Assembly: GCF_950023065.1 (NCBI RefSeq)
Contig: NC_088677.1
Coordinates: 60,351,469 to 60,415,468 of the forward strand
Length of the DNA stretch: 64,000 nucleotides
Origin: Planococcus citri
Lineage: Eukaryota > Arthropoda > Insecta > Hemiptera > Pseudococcidae
Direction: 5' to 3'
Both the position numbers and the translations under genes were made by a program. The notes beneath the pieces are model-generated. The model was not told the origin of the DNA and did no database searches. It saw nothing but the letters and a program-made list of their open reading frames with translations. The first letter of the stretch is position 1; every line of letters starts with the position of its first letter. Shown here one piece after another: positions 11,841 to 23,110 of this stretch.

Positions 11841-12957
11841 ATAATATATTTTTTTCAGAATTTTTGAGAGTTGGAACGATATGAAAACTACGTTTTAAAA
11901 TTTTTTGAGCCAATTTTTCGTACAAAAAATGTGGCAACACTGGTTTTTATGATATCACTAGATATCACCAGAAAGCCTTTCAAAACCCCTAACTATTGGG
12001 AAAAGTTCCATTTTGGCAGGTATCGCAGTTATCGAGTAATCCACTGCTGAAATGGATGATATTTTCAAGTTGACTGAAACCTTTGACACTCCCTAGCAAC
12101 TTTTAAAAAAGGGCTAGAGGGCTGCGATTTGCGCCATTGGTCATCCCTTCGGAATATATTTCCACAGAAAAAATTTCAAATGTAGTATAGATACCTAGTT
12201 ATTTTGCTACTTAGATAGGATCCTGCTAGGTTAAGAAATCGGATACTAGAGCTCGTTGTATGTAGGTCTCGTCTGTGAATACTTTGAAGTTTGAATATGA
12301 TGAAGATGAGCCTATTAACTTATGATTTTCTATTGAAATAACCAGAGGTACCTATGTTTTGTGCGTTCAACTCGTTTTTTTGATATTTTTTGATATAACT
12401 TTGATTTTCTAATGTATTTTGTAACGTCGTAATATCTCGATATTATAATGATTTGAAGTGATTTGACTTTCTCTTTATTGAATTACCAAGTCGCGACTTG
12501 TCATTGTGTGATATATTTCTCTCTAAGATATGGATCCTGACATGGCTGCTTAAAGCCGAAGCACAGAGGTGCTGGTGTTCGAAATGTGGTGAGAAATAAC
12601 AAGTTCCTTTTTAGGTTTGATATGCTATGATTATAAAGCGACTAGAAATACCTATTTGTAAATATGAATTAGTCTCATCATAGACTTTGTTTTTAGATTA
12701 ATTTCCTCGATATGGTTTGATTATAAATCTGATGTAGGTTTTACCTACCTTCTAAATTTAATGATATATCTCGATTATGAGATCACTTGAACCCCTTTTG
12801 GAACTACAAACGGAATTATAATGAATCATACGTTGTATGAAAATATTTTGAAATAAATTTACTTACGAGTTTAACTTGTCCCTTCTTGGTTCTTTTACAA
12901 AATCATTTTTATTATGTGTGAAGAAGATTTTTTTATTTAGATGATCTCATATACATA

Positions 12958-14160
12958 CCCATACAACAATGACTATGCTAATTTCGATGTGAATGTCGAC
13001 CCATCCACATCCGTCACTTTTGGATGCCACAAGTCGATGTGAATTTCGACCCTGTGTCGAGCTAATTGTCGATGTAATTGCCGACTGATGTTGATCTACA
13101 TTCGTGTCGACAATTGGCTCCACACAGGGTCAAAATTCACATCGACATGGGGCATCCAAAAGTGACGGATGTGGATGGATTTATGTCGACCTCCTGCTTT
13201 GTTAAGTTATAGAATTTGAGTTTAAAAATTTTTAACTTTTTTTTCCAAAAATTATTTCCTCTGATGTGGCTATTGCTAGTGCTGAAAACAGCATCGATGC
13301 AAAGTCCACTTCCGAAGAAGTACAGACGAAAAGTCTATATAATCCTTTGACTATATAATACTGGACTGCTAGCCGAAGTAAAATTGATGATCCCAACATG
13401 TCCGCGTTCTATAAGGCTCTGGTCGCATCCTCTCACCGCACTTCAGGGGAATTCGTCCTAGTTGCTTACGCTCACTCGGGTGATTCCGCTGAAGTGTGGT
13501 AAGAGAGGGTGCGAACAGAGCCTTATAACGCCATATAAACGCCATCTATGTTCACCTCACAGCGTTATCAAATTCACGTCATTCACGTGTTATTTAACTG
13601 GGTGCTAGCAGTCCAGTATTATATAGTCAAAGGTATAATCAAGAAGTTCAACAGAAATCCCTTATATCAAAGATGGTGCAATACTTTATCTGCGAATATC
13701 AAACTAATCCATTTTCATGTCGACATGTCGCTGTTAATGTTGATGTGAAATTCGACATCAACAAATACATCCACAATATCAACATCATATCATCTACAAC
13801 TCCAAACTGCGGAAAAGTGAATAATTTCATCAATTCCCTAAAAAATTTGTTTTCCACATTGAACAAGATCATATTTTTGAATGTTTACTAAAATTTTAAA
13901 CACTAAAACAGAAATTTTAATTTTGAAAAATTGGTCGACATAGTTGTAGATGTAAATTTTGAGCATCAAATTTTACATCTACATGTCGAGATGGCATGTC
14001 AAGGTATCAGAAATAATGAGAAAATTTCGAAAATTTTCATTTACCTGGCTTTTGTATGGACAGAAGATTCCTACTAAATAATTAATTGATCACTTTTCCA
14101 TCATATGTTGGAAAAAAACGTAGTCGATGTAAATGTCGATGTCGACAATTGTTGTTCAGG
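12958..14160. mobile_element. GTCGAC-rich TIR element, copy A
   Basis: The left end reads CCCATACAACAATGAC and the right end, reverse-complemented, CCTGAACAACAATTG. Subterminal regions are dense in TCGATGT and GTCGAC motifs. It aligns along most of its length with copy B at 20552-22246, including the AGATCATATTTTT and AGCATCAAATTTTACATC landmarks. It has no coding capacity and contains the 290-bp MITE at 13344-13633. Confidence 0.75.
13344..13633. mobile_element. 290-bp palindromic MITE with TATAAT direct repeats
   Basis: The ends are inverted copies of CCTTTGACTATATAATAC and continue as CTGGACTGCTAGC. An inner inverted repeat pairs ATAAGGCTCT at about 13411 with AGAGCCTTAT at about 13518. 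TATAAT flanks both sides (13338-13343 and 13634-13639), consistent with a 6-bp target duplication, although TA alone is also possible. Confidence 0.85.
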
Positions 14161-14397
14161 TACCTAGTTAGTAATGTGGTTTCTAGGAAGTTTTATTTTC
14201 CTACGCAACGATCCTATTTACCCATAGTCTCATTCCTATCTCATCTGCCTATCTTCTTCCTATTTGAATTTCCCACTCTTACGAAACTGCCATTCCTTGT
14301 CCCAAAAATTCTCAATTTTATTTAACCCTAGTTACCACACATAAAAATCGCCGACCCTCCTTACCACTTCTTGGTCGAATTGACGTGGAATGACCCT

Positions 14398-17300
14398 ATA
14401 ATTGGGATTCTACTGTTCTGGCGATCGAAATAGTGGAAGAAGGAAGAAAGGTGGTAAAAAAACCACGACACAAGGCGCAAAAAGAATTTCCTGCTTCGTC
14501 ATCACGAGGTCTTCGGTATATTAAAATCATTCGTCAAAAGCCACCAACGAACGTACAGTTTTTTCCAGCAATTTTTACAACGTCAGTGAACAATTAACGA
14601 AAGAAAATCAATTCGATTATTCGGCGAGTAAAGCGGAAATTTGTTTCTTTGGCTGGTTTACGACTATTACGACTTACGAGCGATTAAATGTCGCCCAAAG
14701 TCGCCGCTGCAAAAGAAAGCCTTCAGTTCAACTCACAAGTAACGACGTTTGAAAAGATTACGCCGTTTTGGCATGGCACGACAGACCCTGCTGCGAGATT
14801 CTTTCTACAAAGAGATTTAAATTTTCAATATCGTTCTAATAAATAAAATAATTTTATTGCTTATAAAAAAGCAAAAAAGAAACCCAAGTTGAAGGAAAAC
14901 CATAGCGCAAGTAGTGGCAAGTTTTCCTACAATGACATTCGAGCACGCGAAAATGTAATTTGATTTGGTACGCGACGACGTCCGCTCGCGAGCTTTTCTT
15001 TTTCATTAATTTCTCGTCTCCCGAGGAGGAGGAAAAATATTCGAGAAATTTTTTACATTTTGTACAACGTTGTGTTTGTAGTGTGGTTCTGTGCTGCTTT
15101 TTTTTCGCTTTGCTTTTTCCTAACCGCAATGTTTTTAGCGATTAATTACCAACTAAATGAGGTTGCTGAGGTTTGGGGGTAACTATACGGAGTACGGACG
15201 TACTTGTTCAGCACGACGATTAGATTAAATGTAAAGAATATAAATATTCATTATAGCGAAATACGACCGTAGTGAACGATAAAGTCGCAATGTATACGCA
15301 GTTTTACGCCGAGTATCGTTATCCGTATTACAGATCGTCAAATTCGTATATGAGGGGAAGCTTTCGCACGTGCTGGGTAAGATTTCTCGTTCGTCCTTTT
15401 GTCGTACTACACGTTGCTACTTTTTGTAATAATACTACCTTATACATTGTACATAAGTATATAGTAAGTATAAGGAACTGTAATTAATTAATTTCCTTCT
15501 TCTTCGTGTTTAAATATTTGCGCAGCTCTGCGGTTGTATAGCCTGCGTGGGTATAGTAGGTATATCGTTTGAAAAAAAATTAGCGCACATCATACGTCTT
15601 TTGCATGGCAAAAATGCTTAAAGAGCGTGTCCTAAAATTCTTGTGCACAATCAAAATTTTAGACGTTAAAGTTCATTTTGGGATTTTATGAAAAAATCTT
15701 TAAAGTTGGAAAAATTTTAAAAAATCTGTTTTTATGGTGATTAAAAAAAATTGAACCAGTTCTCTACTCCTCACTTCAAAAACAACCAGTTTTATGGATA
15801 TTTTGAAATCTCCAACGAGTTATCGATTTCTTCCAAAAATTTCAAATCGCTGTGGAAGAACCACAAAACAATGGACTTCGATGCCCATAACTTTGGTTTG
15901 TGATCCAGGAGTGCCAGTTTGAAAGTGAATTTTTCAGCAATTTGTAAATTCCAAAAAGAATGAAAAAATGAAATTTTCAAAAACAGTACGCATCGAGTGT
16001 TTTTTTTTTGTTGATAGATCATGTGAAACTTGAAAACAATCTCTTTTTAATGTATTTTGGAGTCACTAGAGCAATTTTAAATCATTTGGAGAAAATTGAA
16101 AACTCGCTGGAGGCTCTACAATAGCCTGAAACTGGTAAGATTTTGAAGTTGGAGGAGCTGGGAGGAGTTGGAGGAGAGGGCGAGGGGCGACTTGATGTGG
16201 GTAATTATTCACATTTTAGTTCATTTGGTTTCAAGATAAAATTGTGAAACATTTGATAAATTCCTTTACAGACAGCTTGTTTAGAATTTTTAAAAAATCG
16301 TCAAAAATCAAAAAAAGGACTTTACCGCTTCAAATTTTGCTCAAAAGGATTTCAGTAGCTTGGGAAAGTTTCAAAAAGTTTGACTTTACCCCCCCCTTCA
16401 AATAACACTTAAAAGTTTCAATTTTCTGCCAAAACGTTACCCAAAGATTGAATTTCAATCTGAATGTTGGATATGCTTCACAACTTTCTTTTCCCATAAA
16501 ATTCATTGTGAATTTTTTTGTGATTTTTTTTCTGCATAAAAACGTTTGACTCACATTTTTTAATTTTTTTAATTTTTGGTCAAGTATCTACTTTTTAAAA
16601 CTTTTTTTGAAAAAAATTGACACAAGATTAATTGATGTATTTTTTTTTGCTTGTTGGATTTTAGAAAAATTTACTTCTCCCCCCCCCCCCCCGAACCCTT
16701 ATTTCTGATCAAATTTAAATTAAGTAGATACCTACGTATATAATTTTCACATTTGGAGACTCAATTTTGGCTAAAATGAAAATAATGGTTTTTGGAGGAA
16801 GAGGAATATAGAGATTTTTTGAACAATTTTTTTTCAAAATTTCAGAGTACGATATTATTAAATTTGTAGTTAGCACAAACTATTAGAGATTTCAGTTTTG
16901 AGTCATATTTCAACTATGAACACTCGTTTTGAGAGGTTCTTTCGGCATGAACGAGAAAAAAATGAAGGGTGCATGAAAGAACTAGAAACTTCAGTCACTT
17001 TATTAAACCTTTGTGTTATGGGGTTTCAAAGTACATATCAGAAAGCTCCAACTTCGTAGTGAATTTGAATTTCATTAATGTAATGACTAGAAATGTATCA
17101 CACAACATTCCACAAACACAACTCGAGGCATAATAGAAAAAAAAAATCAACATATATTTAGGTTACAAGTTGAAAAACGACTCTTTTCGTGAAAAAATCA
17201 AGCACAAAATCGAAAAATTAGTGTTTTGCAACAACTCGAAATTGATAAAAATTGATTATCAAGATGACATAATGAAAAATGTTGGCAATCGAAGTACTCA

Positions 17301-18640
17301 TTGATGTTGAAATTTTTTCCTTTTGCCTCAGATTTGGTCTCGGCTCATTTCTCTCCTCTCGTCCATTTTTTAAAGACCATTTTTACTACCAAAAATTACA
17401 TTTTTTTCAAAATCTAAATGAACTACATTTTTAGACTCTTCAGTGTGAACTTAATTCGACCCTGAACTCGTTTTTGAAAATGGTCGATTTATCTACTTCT
17501 TTCCCTGTACCCTTCAAATAGGGTACCTACTACCTACCTATATTTTTGGGCTCAATTTTTTTCAAAACTGATGAAAATGACCGAAAATTGTTAAATGTGC
17601 GGCTGGGCAGCTAAAACGTTGTGAATCTTCATTCCTAGATCGCGTTTTGAGAGTCACTTTCGACATGAACGAGAAAAATTGAAATCATTTTTTGAACCCG
17701 ATTTTTTTTTAAATTCTGAAATTACAAAACAAGCGATTGGGCAGCTACAACGTGGTAAATTTCTTTCTCAAGCAATACTCTCATTACCATTCGTGCTTCG
17801 AAGCTCATTTATGACATCAACGTAAAAAAATTTCACATTCCACAGCTGTTGAAAAGTTGGGGCCCTCAAATACTGTTTTCGTCACTCAAGTACCTAAGTA
17901 CCTATGTCAAAATTGAACCCAAAATCGTGATTTTATACTTTAAATGGGATTAAAAGTGAAGTCTTAAGGGATAACAATAACAATTAACCATTCGATGTTT
18001 TCATCAATTTAACTTAGGTAGGTACCTATGCAATTTTTAGACTATGTTTTGTAAAATTTAAAACACTTCAAAACCTTCAGTTTTTCGTTTGAGCAGCTGG
18101 CATTTTTTGAGGAGCTATCCTATTGTTTGCATATTCAGGTGAAAAAATGAGTAAAATTGTCAATTAAGTTTTTGGAAAATATAATCTATCACCTTCAGGT
18201 TTGTTTCTTCAAATACAATTCAAATTCAAGCCCAAACTTCAATAGTTTTCAACCACCCTCCCCCCCTTTTTTCTCTCTCTATCCAACTTTTCAAGAAATT
18301 CATGATTTTTGATCCATAGGTATCTAGCTAGACAGCCACCTAGCACCTGCCTACATGATACCCAATTTGAAAATGTTTATACGCAATCTTAAACCACTAC
18401 TCACAAAATCCCCATATTTCCAATTTCCAAATTTTTCTTTCTTTCTTTCTATTTTTGTTTTGATTGAAGACTTTTGGACCGTAATTAATCACTTCAGTTA
18501 ACACCTTTACCTATGCAATAGAGTCAAATGTTCCAGAGACCTATACACCTTATACTATAAAAAACCCACTCGTACTTCTACTTATTATTAAAAGGTAGGC
18601 GAGTGTGCACCTAAAATAATATTATAGTAAAACGCCTTAC
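14398..18640. other. Intron sequence upstream of the Ig2 exon, no gene seen
   Basis: From 14.4 to about 15.57 kb the sequence is apparently single-copy and relatively CpG-rich. From about 15.57 to 18.59 kb it is A/T-rich with scattered fragments of a dispersed GGAGGCTCCA repeat family near 16.1 kb and a 14-C run at 16679-16692. No coding signal was found. Confidence 0.45.
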
Positions 18641-18841
18641 CTAAAATTTCTACAGTATGGATAAGATCTCTATTATCATCGTCGCTGATCTGGCACACGT
18701 AATCGCCGGCGTCCTGCGGCATAACGTTGCTTATTTCCAGATTAAATCCGTCCACCAATCGGAATCTCGAATCTCTTATTATCATTAGAGTGGCGGCTGT
18801 AATGACGGTACTGCCTCTGCGCCATAATATCACGAACGTAC
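18641..18841 (-). CDS. Internal exon of an IgSF adhesion gene: second half of Ig domain 1
   Basis: This 201-nt exon is bounded by a good acceptor (a T-rich tract ending TTTCAG just above 18841) and a donor read as G^GTAAGG at 18641/18640. It starts with two bases of a split codon and ends with one, so it is a symmetrical phase-1 exon. The translation carries Ig V-set hallmarks: the C-strand Trp in VILWRRGSTV, the RDSRFRLVDGFNLEI stretch, and the F-strand motif DAGDYVCQI with the second disulphide Cys, then HTVEIL leading into the inter-domain linker. This pattern matches the klingon/lachesin group of insect neuronal adhesion proteins, which act at the cell surface in cell-cell recognition. 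The first Cys of the domain must lie in an upstream exon, which I did not find. Paralogues (klingon, lachesin, neurotrimin-like) cannot be separated from this piece, so no symbol is given. Confidence 0.93.
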
Positions 18842-19782
18842 CTGAAATGAAAATAATAACGCATAATGCCAATTAGAGATCCCGGACAACGTCGTTTAAC
18901 CCGTACAATTTACGATTTAGTATAATATAAAAAGCCTCGTGTGTCGTTGTTCTTTTTTCCACTTTGCTGTACCTGCTACGAGTACATACATACGTACACA
19001 TAGCAAAAACTTGTTTTTCGACGAGTTAAAATACATGAGTAAAACATTGTATAAACAGAACGCGTGCGATGTTTACGAATACCAAGATATGAGGGAATTG
19101 AAAGGAGACACAGAGAGTAAGTATAATCTTAACAGTAGGAAAGAAAAAAAGCACATACCTACATTCAAAAGTTTACTACCGAGCACCTACCTACTTCATC
19201 CGGAACAGAATACCTAATGAATAAACGAAATTTCCTAATTTACTTAATTAAATTCGCGCGGTATATATTCGGAAAATTGTTCGTATTTAAATTTCATCAT
19301 GGATAGAAAGTAAGTGTAAGTATATTGTGCTGAAGATAAGTACTCTTCGTTGAGAACGTGCAAAGTCAATACTCCCTCATGGGTTTTGTACCAAGTTGAA
19401 AATTGCAAGCAAAACTATACTTAATACCAGAGCTTTCATCTCCTTTTAACTTTCAACTACCGGATGTCTTTTTCTTCTTTTTTTAATCAAAATTGTAATA
19501 CGAGTAGATAATTTTCACACCGCAAAATTAATAATTTCCTTGGGCGTGAATCTGCTTAACCAACAATTACGTGGAAATAACTTTTGCCTCGCGGAGTATG
19601 CGACATGTTCTGTACGTACCGCAGTTTTTAATATTGTTTTAAATTTATAATCGATAAGTTCTTATTATTATTTTCTCACATTCGCTTCATCCACGTATAT
19701 AGCACACGGTGGCGCTTAATTTGCTTTGCGAAATTCCAAAAACCAAAACCCCCAATATATCTACGTTATACGGTATAAATTA

Positions 19783-19820
19783 TCCGGCTGGCCGCGCAGC
19801 GCAGCGCCCAGCGCGACGTT
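19783..19820. other. GC-rich GCGCAG patch
   Basis: A short CpG-dense patch (GGCTGGCCGCGCAGCGCAG and continuing) sits in otherwise AT-rich intron about 1 kb upstream of the Ig1 exon. A related GGCTGGCC...GGCCAGC palindromic stretch follows near 19921-19945. The function is unknown; it could be a regulatory element. Confidence 0.35.
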
Positions 19821-21055
19821 CAAAAACGAAATAGAAATCGTCGAATTAATCAAGATATCCTGTAGCCGTTTTTCAAACCAACCTACATAGACCGCACCGT
19901 TCAAATAAATATATAAATACTGGCTGGCCCATCGCATCGGCCAGCATTATTGATTGATATCCTCTAGCGAGTACTTTTTTATACGTACTCGAAAGGATTA
20001 CCCGCCCCTTCAAATATTGCGCATTAATTATCCGTCGCTGACATTTTCAGCGGCAATTTATCGCATTTCCTGTATACAAGTCGGCAAAATCAACGCCACG
20101 AGTGACTATGAGAAGGTGCAGGATAGTCGGAAGGTCCTGTGGAGTAAAAAGTTTTGATCGAAGTTCGATCAATTTCGATGAAAATCTGGATCTAATGTTT
20201 GATCAAAGTCAGTCCGGAATTCTCGATCTTACTCAGTTTGATCAAAGTTGATCAACTGAACTACAAAAAATGACTGATCTTTGAAATTTTTTCTTGTAAT
20301 TAATGCAAACTTTCGAATAACCAGTCCAACTTTTAAAAAACTTGAAACAAATTAGACACTGAATTGCTGAGAGACTGCTGACTGGTTGACATATGACCTT
20401 GAGAGACCAGCCAGGAAGACAGAAGACCTTGAGAAGCCAGACAGACGGGTCAATGATCTTAAAAAGGAATGACAGGCAGGTAGACGGCTATGATAGGTTA
20501 GACACGTAGGTCAGTCACTTTGACAATCAGATACATGGGTCAATGACCTTGCCCATACAACACTGACCATGCTAATTTCGAAGTAAATGTCGACGCATCC
20601 ACATCCGTCACGTTTAGATCTCACATGTCAATGTGAATTTCAACACCATGTTTCAGTCAATTGTCAATGTAATTGTTGACCAATGTTGATCGGCATTCAT
20701 GTCGACAATTGGCTCAACATAGGGTATAAATTTACATCGACGTGTGGGATCCAAATGTGATGGATGTGGATGGATCAATATCAGCATCAAAAATGTCAAT
20801 CCTCTGCCACAAAAAAGTTATACAACATAAATAAATACATCCACAATACCAACATCATTTTCTAAATTTTGAGAAATCTTTGAAAATTTGGTCAAGGTTG
20901 ATGTTGATGAATTTGTGGACAATCAACTTTCATATCAACATATCATCAACAACTCCAAACTATTAAAAAAATAAATAATTTTATCAATGCCATAAAAAAT
21001 TTGCTTTCTTCTTTAAACAAGATCATATTTTTATATGTTTACTGAACTTTTAAAC

Positions 21056-21491
21056 GCTCGGTGGCGTAGTGGGTTGAGCCACGGCTTTCTGAACAAGAGG
21101 TTGTGGGTTCAAATCCCGCTAGAGACGCAGGCGTTAACGTGTAATGTATATACATTGTAGTGCATTTACACATTAAGCGCCGAGCACCAGAACAGCAGAG
21201 GCAACAGAAATGCACGCAATGTGTTGCCGGTATCAAAAAGCTGTAACTGGTTGAGCAACTATACGTAGCGGTGATTATGGAACTCAGGGTTGTAAAAACC
21301 TGGCTAGTGATGTATGAGCTACTTTGTAGATAGCGTAGAAAGCAATGGGAAACTACTAAGTACGTGAAAGCTCAAAACAACATCAATTCCCTAGAATAAT
21401 CGCAGTGGCAATAGGCATTCGCCTCACTATGTTAGGGTACCACAAAAATGCGATTTCCAATGTCCTGTAAAGGACAAGGAACCACAATACA
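21056..21491 (+). mobile_element. tRNA-derived SINE, copy 1, with 11-bp target duplication
   Basis: The head contains pol III A-box-like TGGCGTAGTGG and B-box GGTTCAAATCC sequences in tRNA-like spacing. The target duplication AACTTTTAAAC is at 21045-21055 and 21492-21502, and copy A of the host element keeps the uninterrupted site near 13889. The 3' part contains GAAAGCAATGGGAAACTAC, AATAATCGCAGTGGCAATAG and a small hairpin GTCCTGTAAAGGAC before the tail. Length is 436 bp. It shares the whole layout with the copy at 46408-46858. Confidence 0.93.
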
Positions 21492-21521
21492 AACTTTTAA
21501 ACACTAACACAGAAATTTTAA

Positions 21522-22003
21522 GGCTATTCTCTACCCCCTGTTATCAGTAGCAATTTTTGATGAAAACTACAAACTTTGGTCGAGCATTGTGCGAAAACTA
21601 TTGGACAAATTTTTGTGGGGTTTGGTTCATTTTACTCAGAAAACATTCAAAAGCGAGGGTATGGTGAGATATTTTTGATTTATGTCATTTTGTGGCCATC
21701 ATTGGGAATTGAATGGAGGTACTATTGATGCTTTGATCTCCATTGAAAAAGCTAAATTAGAAAATATGGCTACATACCCTAGATTTCAATGATAAAGTAT
21801 TAGCATTGGTGAAAAAAAATTGTAAGAATTTTGAAAATTCACGGAGAAATCGCTGCCCACAGTTCTGATGGGAGTGGGTCGTGGGACATAAGCACGACTA
21901 AATTTCTTCACTTGATTACACGCAATCTTATGAACGAATGATGAAAATAATGAACAAATTAGGCTTTATATTTCAAATCTTTTTGCAGAGGTTGAGAATA
22001 CCC
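21522..22003. mobile_element. 482-bp TTAA-flanked TIR element (piggyBac-like MITE)
   Basis: TTAA lies on both sides (21518-21521 and 22004-22007). The ends are imperfect inverted copies, GGCTATTCTCTACCCC and GGGTATTCTCAACCTC. Copy A of the host element reads AATTTTAATTTTG without interruption, so the empty site confirms the TTAA duplication. TTAA targeting is typical of piggyBac-type elements. No transposase is visible. Confidence 0.85.
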
Positions 22004-23110
22004 TTAATTCTGAAAAATTGCTCAACTTATCTCTGAATGTAAATTTTGAGCATCAAATTTTACATCAACATGTTGAGAAAGGTATCTGAAGTACCTAAGT
22101 AATCAAAAAATTTTGAAAATTTTTACCAACCGGGCTTATTTAAGGACTAAAGATTCCTACTAAATAACTAATTGATCACTTTTCCATCATTATGATGGAA
22201 AAAACATAGTTGATGTAAATGTCGACGTCAACAATTGTTGTACAGGTGATATTCCAGACAGAAAGATAGATGAGTTTCAGCACCAGAAAGAGGGGTCAAT
22301 GGCCATTAGAACACAGACAAGCATACTGATGACCTTGAAAGGCTATACAGGTAATTCATTGACCTTGTGAAGGCAGACAGACTTAAGAGACCAGATAGAC
22401 ATTCAAGTGACCTTGGGAGGATAGACAAATAGGTTACCAACCTTTAGAGTCCAAACACATGAGTCAATGACCTTTGCTATGTCAGACAAGAAGACATACG
22501 ACCTTGAGAAGTCAGACATGCGGGGTCGATGACCTTCAGAGCACAGACATGCGGACAGATGACCTTGGAAGGCTACACAGGAAAGTCATTAACCTTTAGA
22601 GTTCAGACATATGGGTTAATGGCCTTCATATGACAGAAAGGCAGACATAGTACAACCTTGGGAAGTCATACTGATAGGTCAATGACGTTAAGAAGCCATA
22701 CAGACAAACACATGCCATTAGGAGACTAGACAAGTAGGTCAGTGACCTTGAGAGCCTAAACAAGTAAGTCGATGACCTTGAGAAGCCAGACGGACGATGG
22801 GTCAATGACTTTTAGAGGACAGACAGCTTGACAGATGAAAATTGATCAACTTTGACCTGAGCATGTTGTATCAACATTACCTTGAAATTGATCAACTTTA
22901 ATCAAACTTTATGTCAAGATTTTCATTGAAGTTTTATCAAATTGGGTCAATGAGCAAGTTTATTAATCTCCTCATCAATATTGATCGACTTAAGTCAAAC
23001 TTTTTGGAGACTTTTTTTCAAAATTTATCAAATTAGATCAAATTTTGTCAACGTTTTCATAAAAATGTGTCAACTTTGATCAAATTATGTAGATATTTCG
23101 TTACATATCT

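Larger units (their letters stand above)
12181..14341. mobile_element. 2.16 kb insertion of unknown type with TGT...ACA ends
   Basis: Its limits come from alignment to the uninterrupted foldback copy. It starts TGTAGTATAG and ends near TACCACACA. TGT...ACA ends would suit an LTR, but I see no convincing target duplication because the site is an A-run, and no coding remnants. It carries the GTCGAC-rich TIR element at 12958-14160. Confidence 0.55.
11335..14397. mobile_element. One arm of a foldback-family element, broken by two insertions
   Basis: The sequence 11335-12180 followed by 14342-14397 matches one arm of the intact foldback element at 38899-40248, in matching order, ending with the family terminus GACGTGGAATGACCC. 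The break falls within one continuous stretch of the intact copy: its TTCAAA is at 12180 and its AAAATCGCCGACC is at 14343. So about 2.16 kb was inserted there. A second, 121-bp insertion is at 11720-11840. Only one arm is present, so this copy is truncated. Confidence 0.8.
20552..22246. mobile_element. GTCGAC-rich TIR element, copy B, carrying two insertions
   Basis: The left end is CCCATACAACACTGACC and the right end, reverse-complemented, is CCTGTACAACAATTG. It aligns with copy A at 12958-14160 and, like it, carries CATCCACATCCGTCAC near the left end and CACTTTTCCATCAT near the right end. Relative to copy A it is interrupted by a SINE and by a TTAA-flanked element. It lies inside the GACCTT minisatellite. 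Confidence 0.78.
20155..23110. repeat. TGATCAA-rich and GACCTTGAGA minisatellite block
   Basis: The outer parts (20155-20290 and 22850-23110) are dense in AGTTGATCAA and TTTGATCAAA. The inner parts (about 20390-20551 and 22247-22850) are an imperfect ~30-37-bp minisatellite of the form GACCTTGAGAAGCCAGACAG and GGTCAAT. The array is split by a TIR element at 20552-22246. The outer and inner layers together may be one older element with a minisatellite core. Confidence 0.7.

Noticed and set aside
21039..21236. 65-codon minus-strand frame with a GFEPTTSCSES-like peptide
   Set aside because: This is the familiar translation of a tRNA B-box region on the opposite strand; it lies within SINE copy 1.
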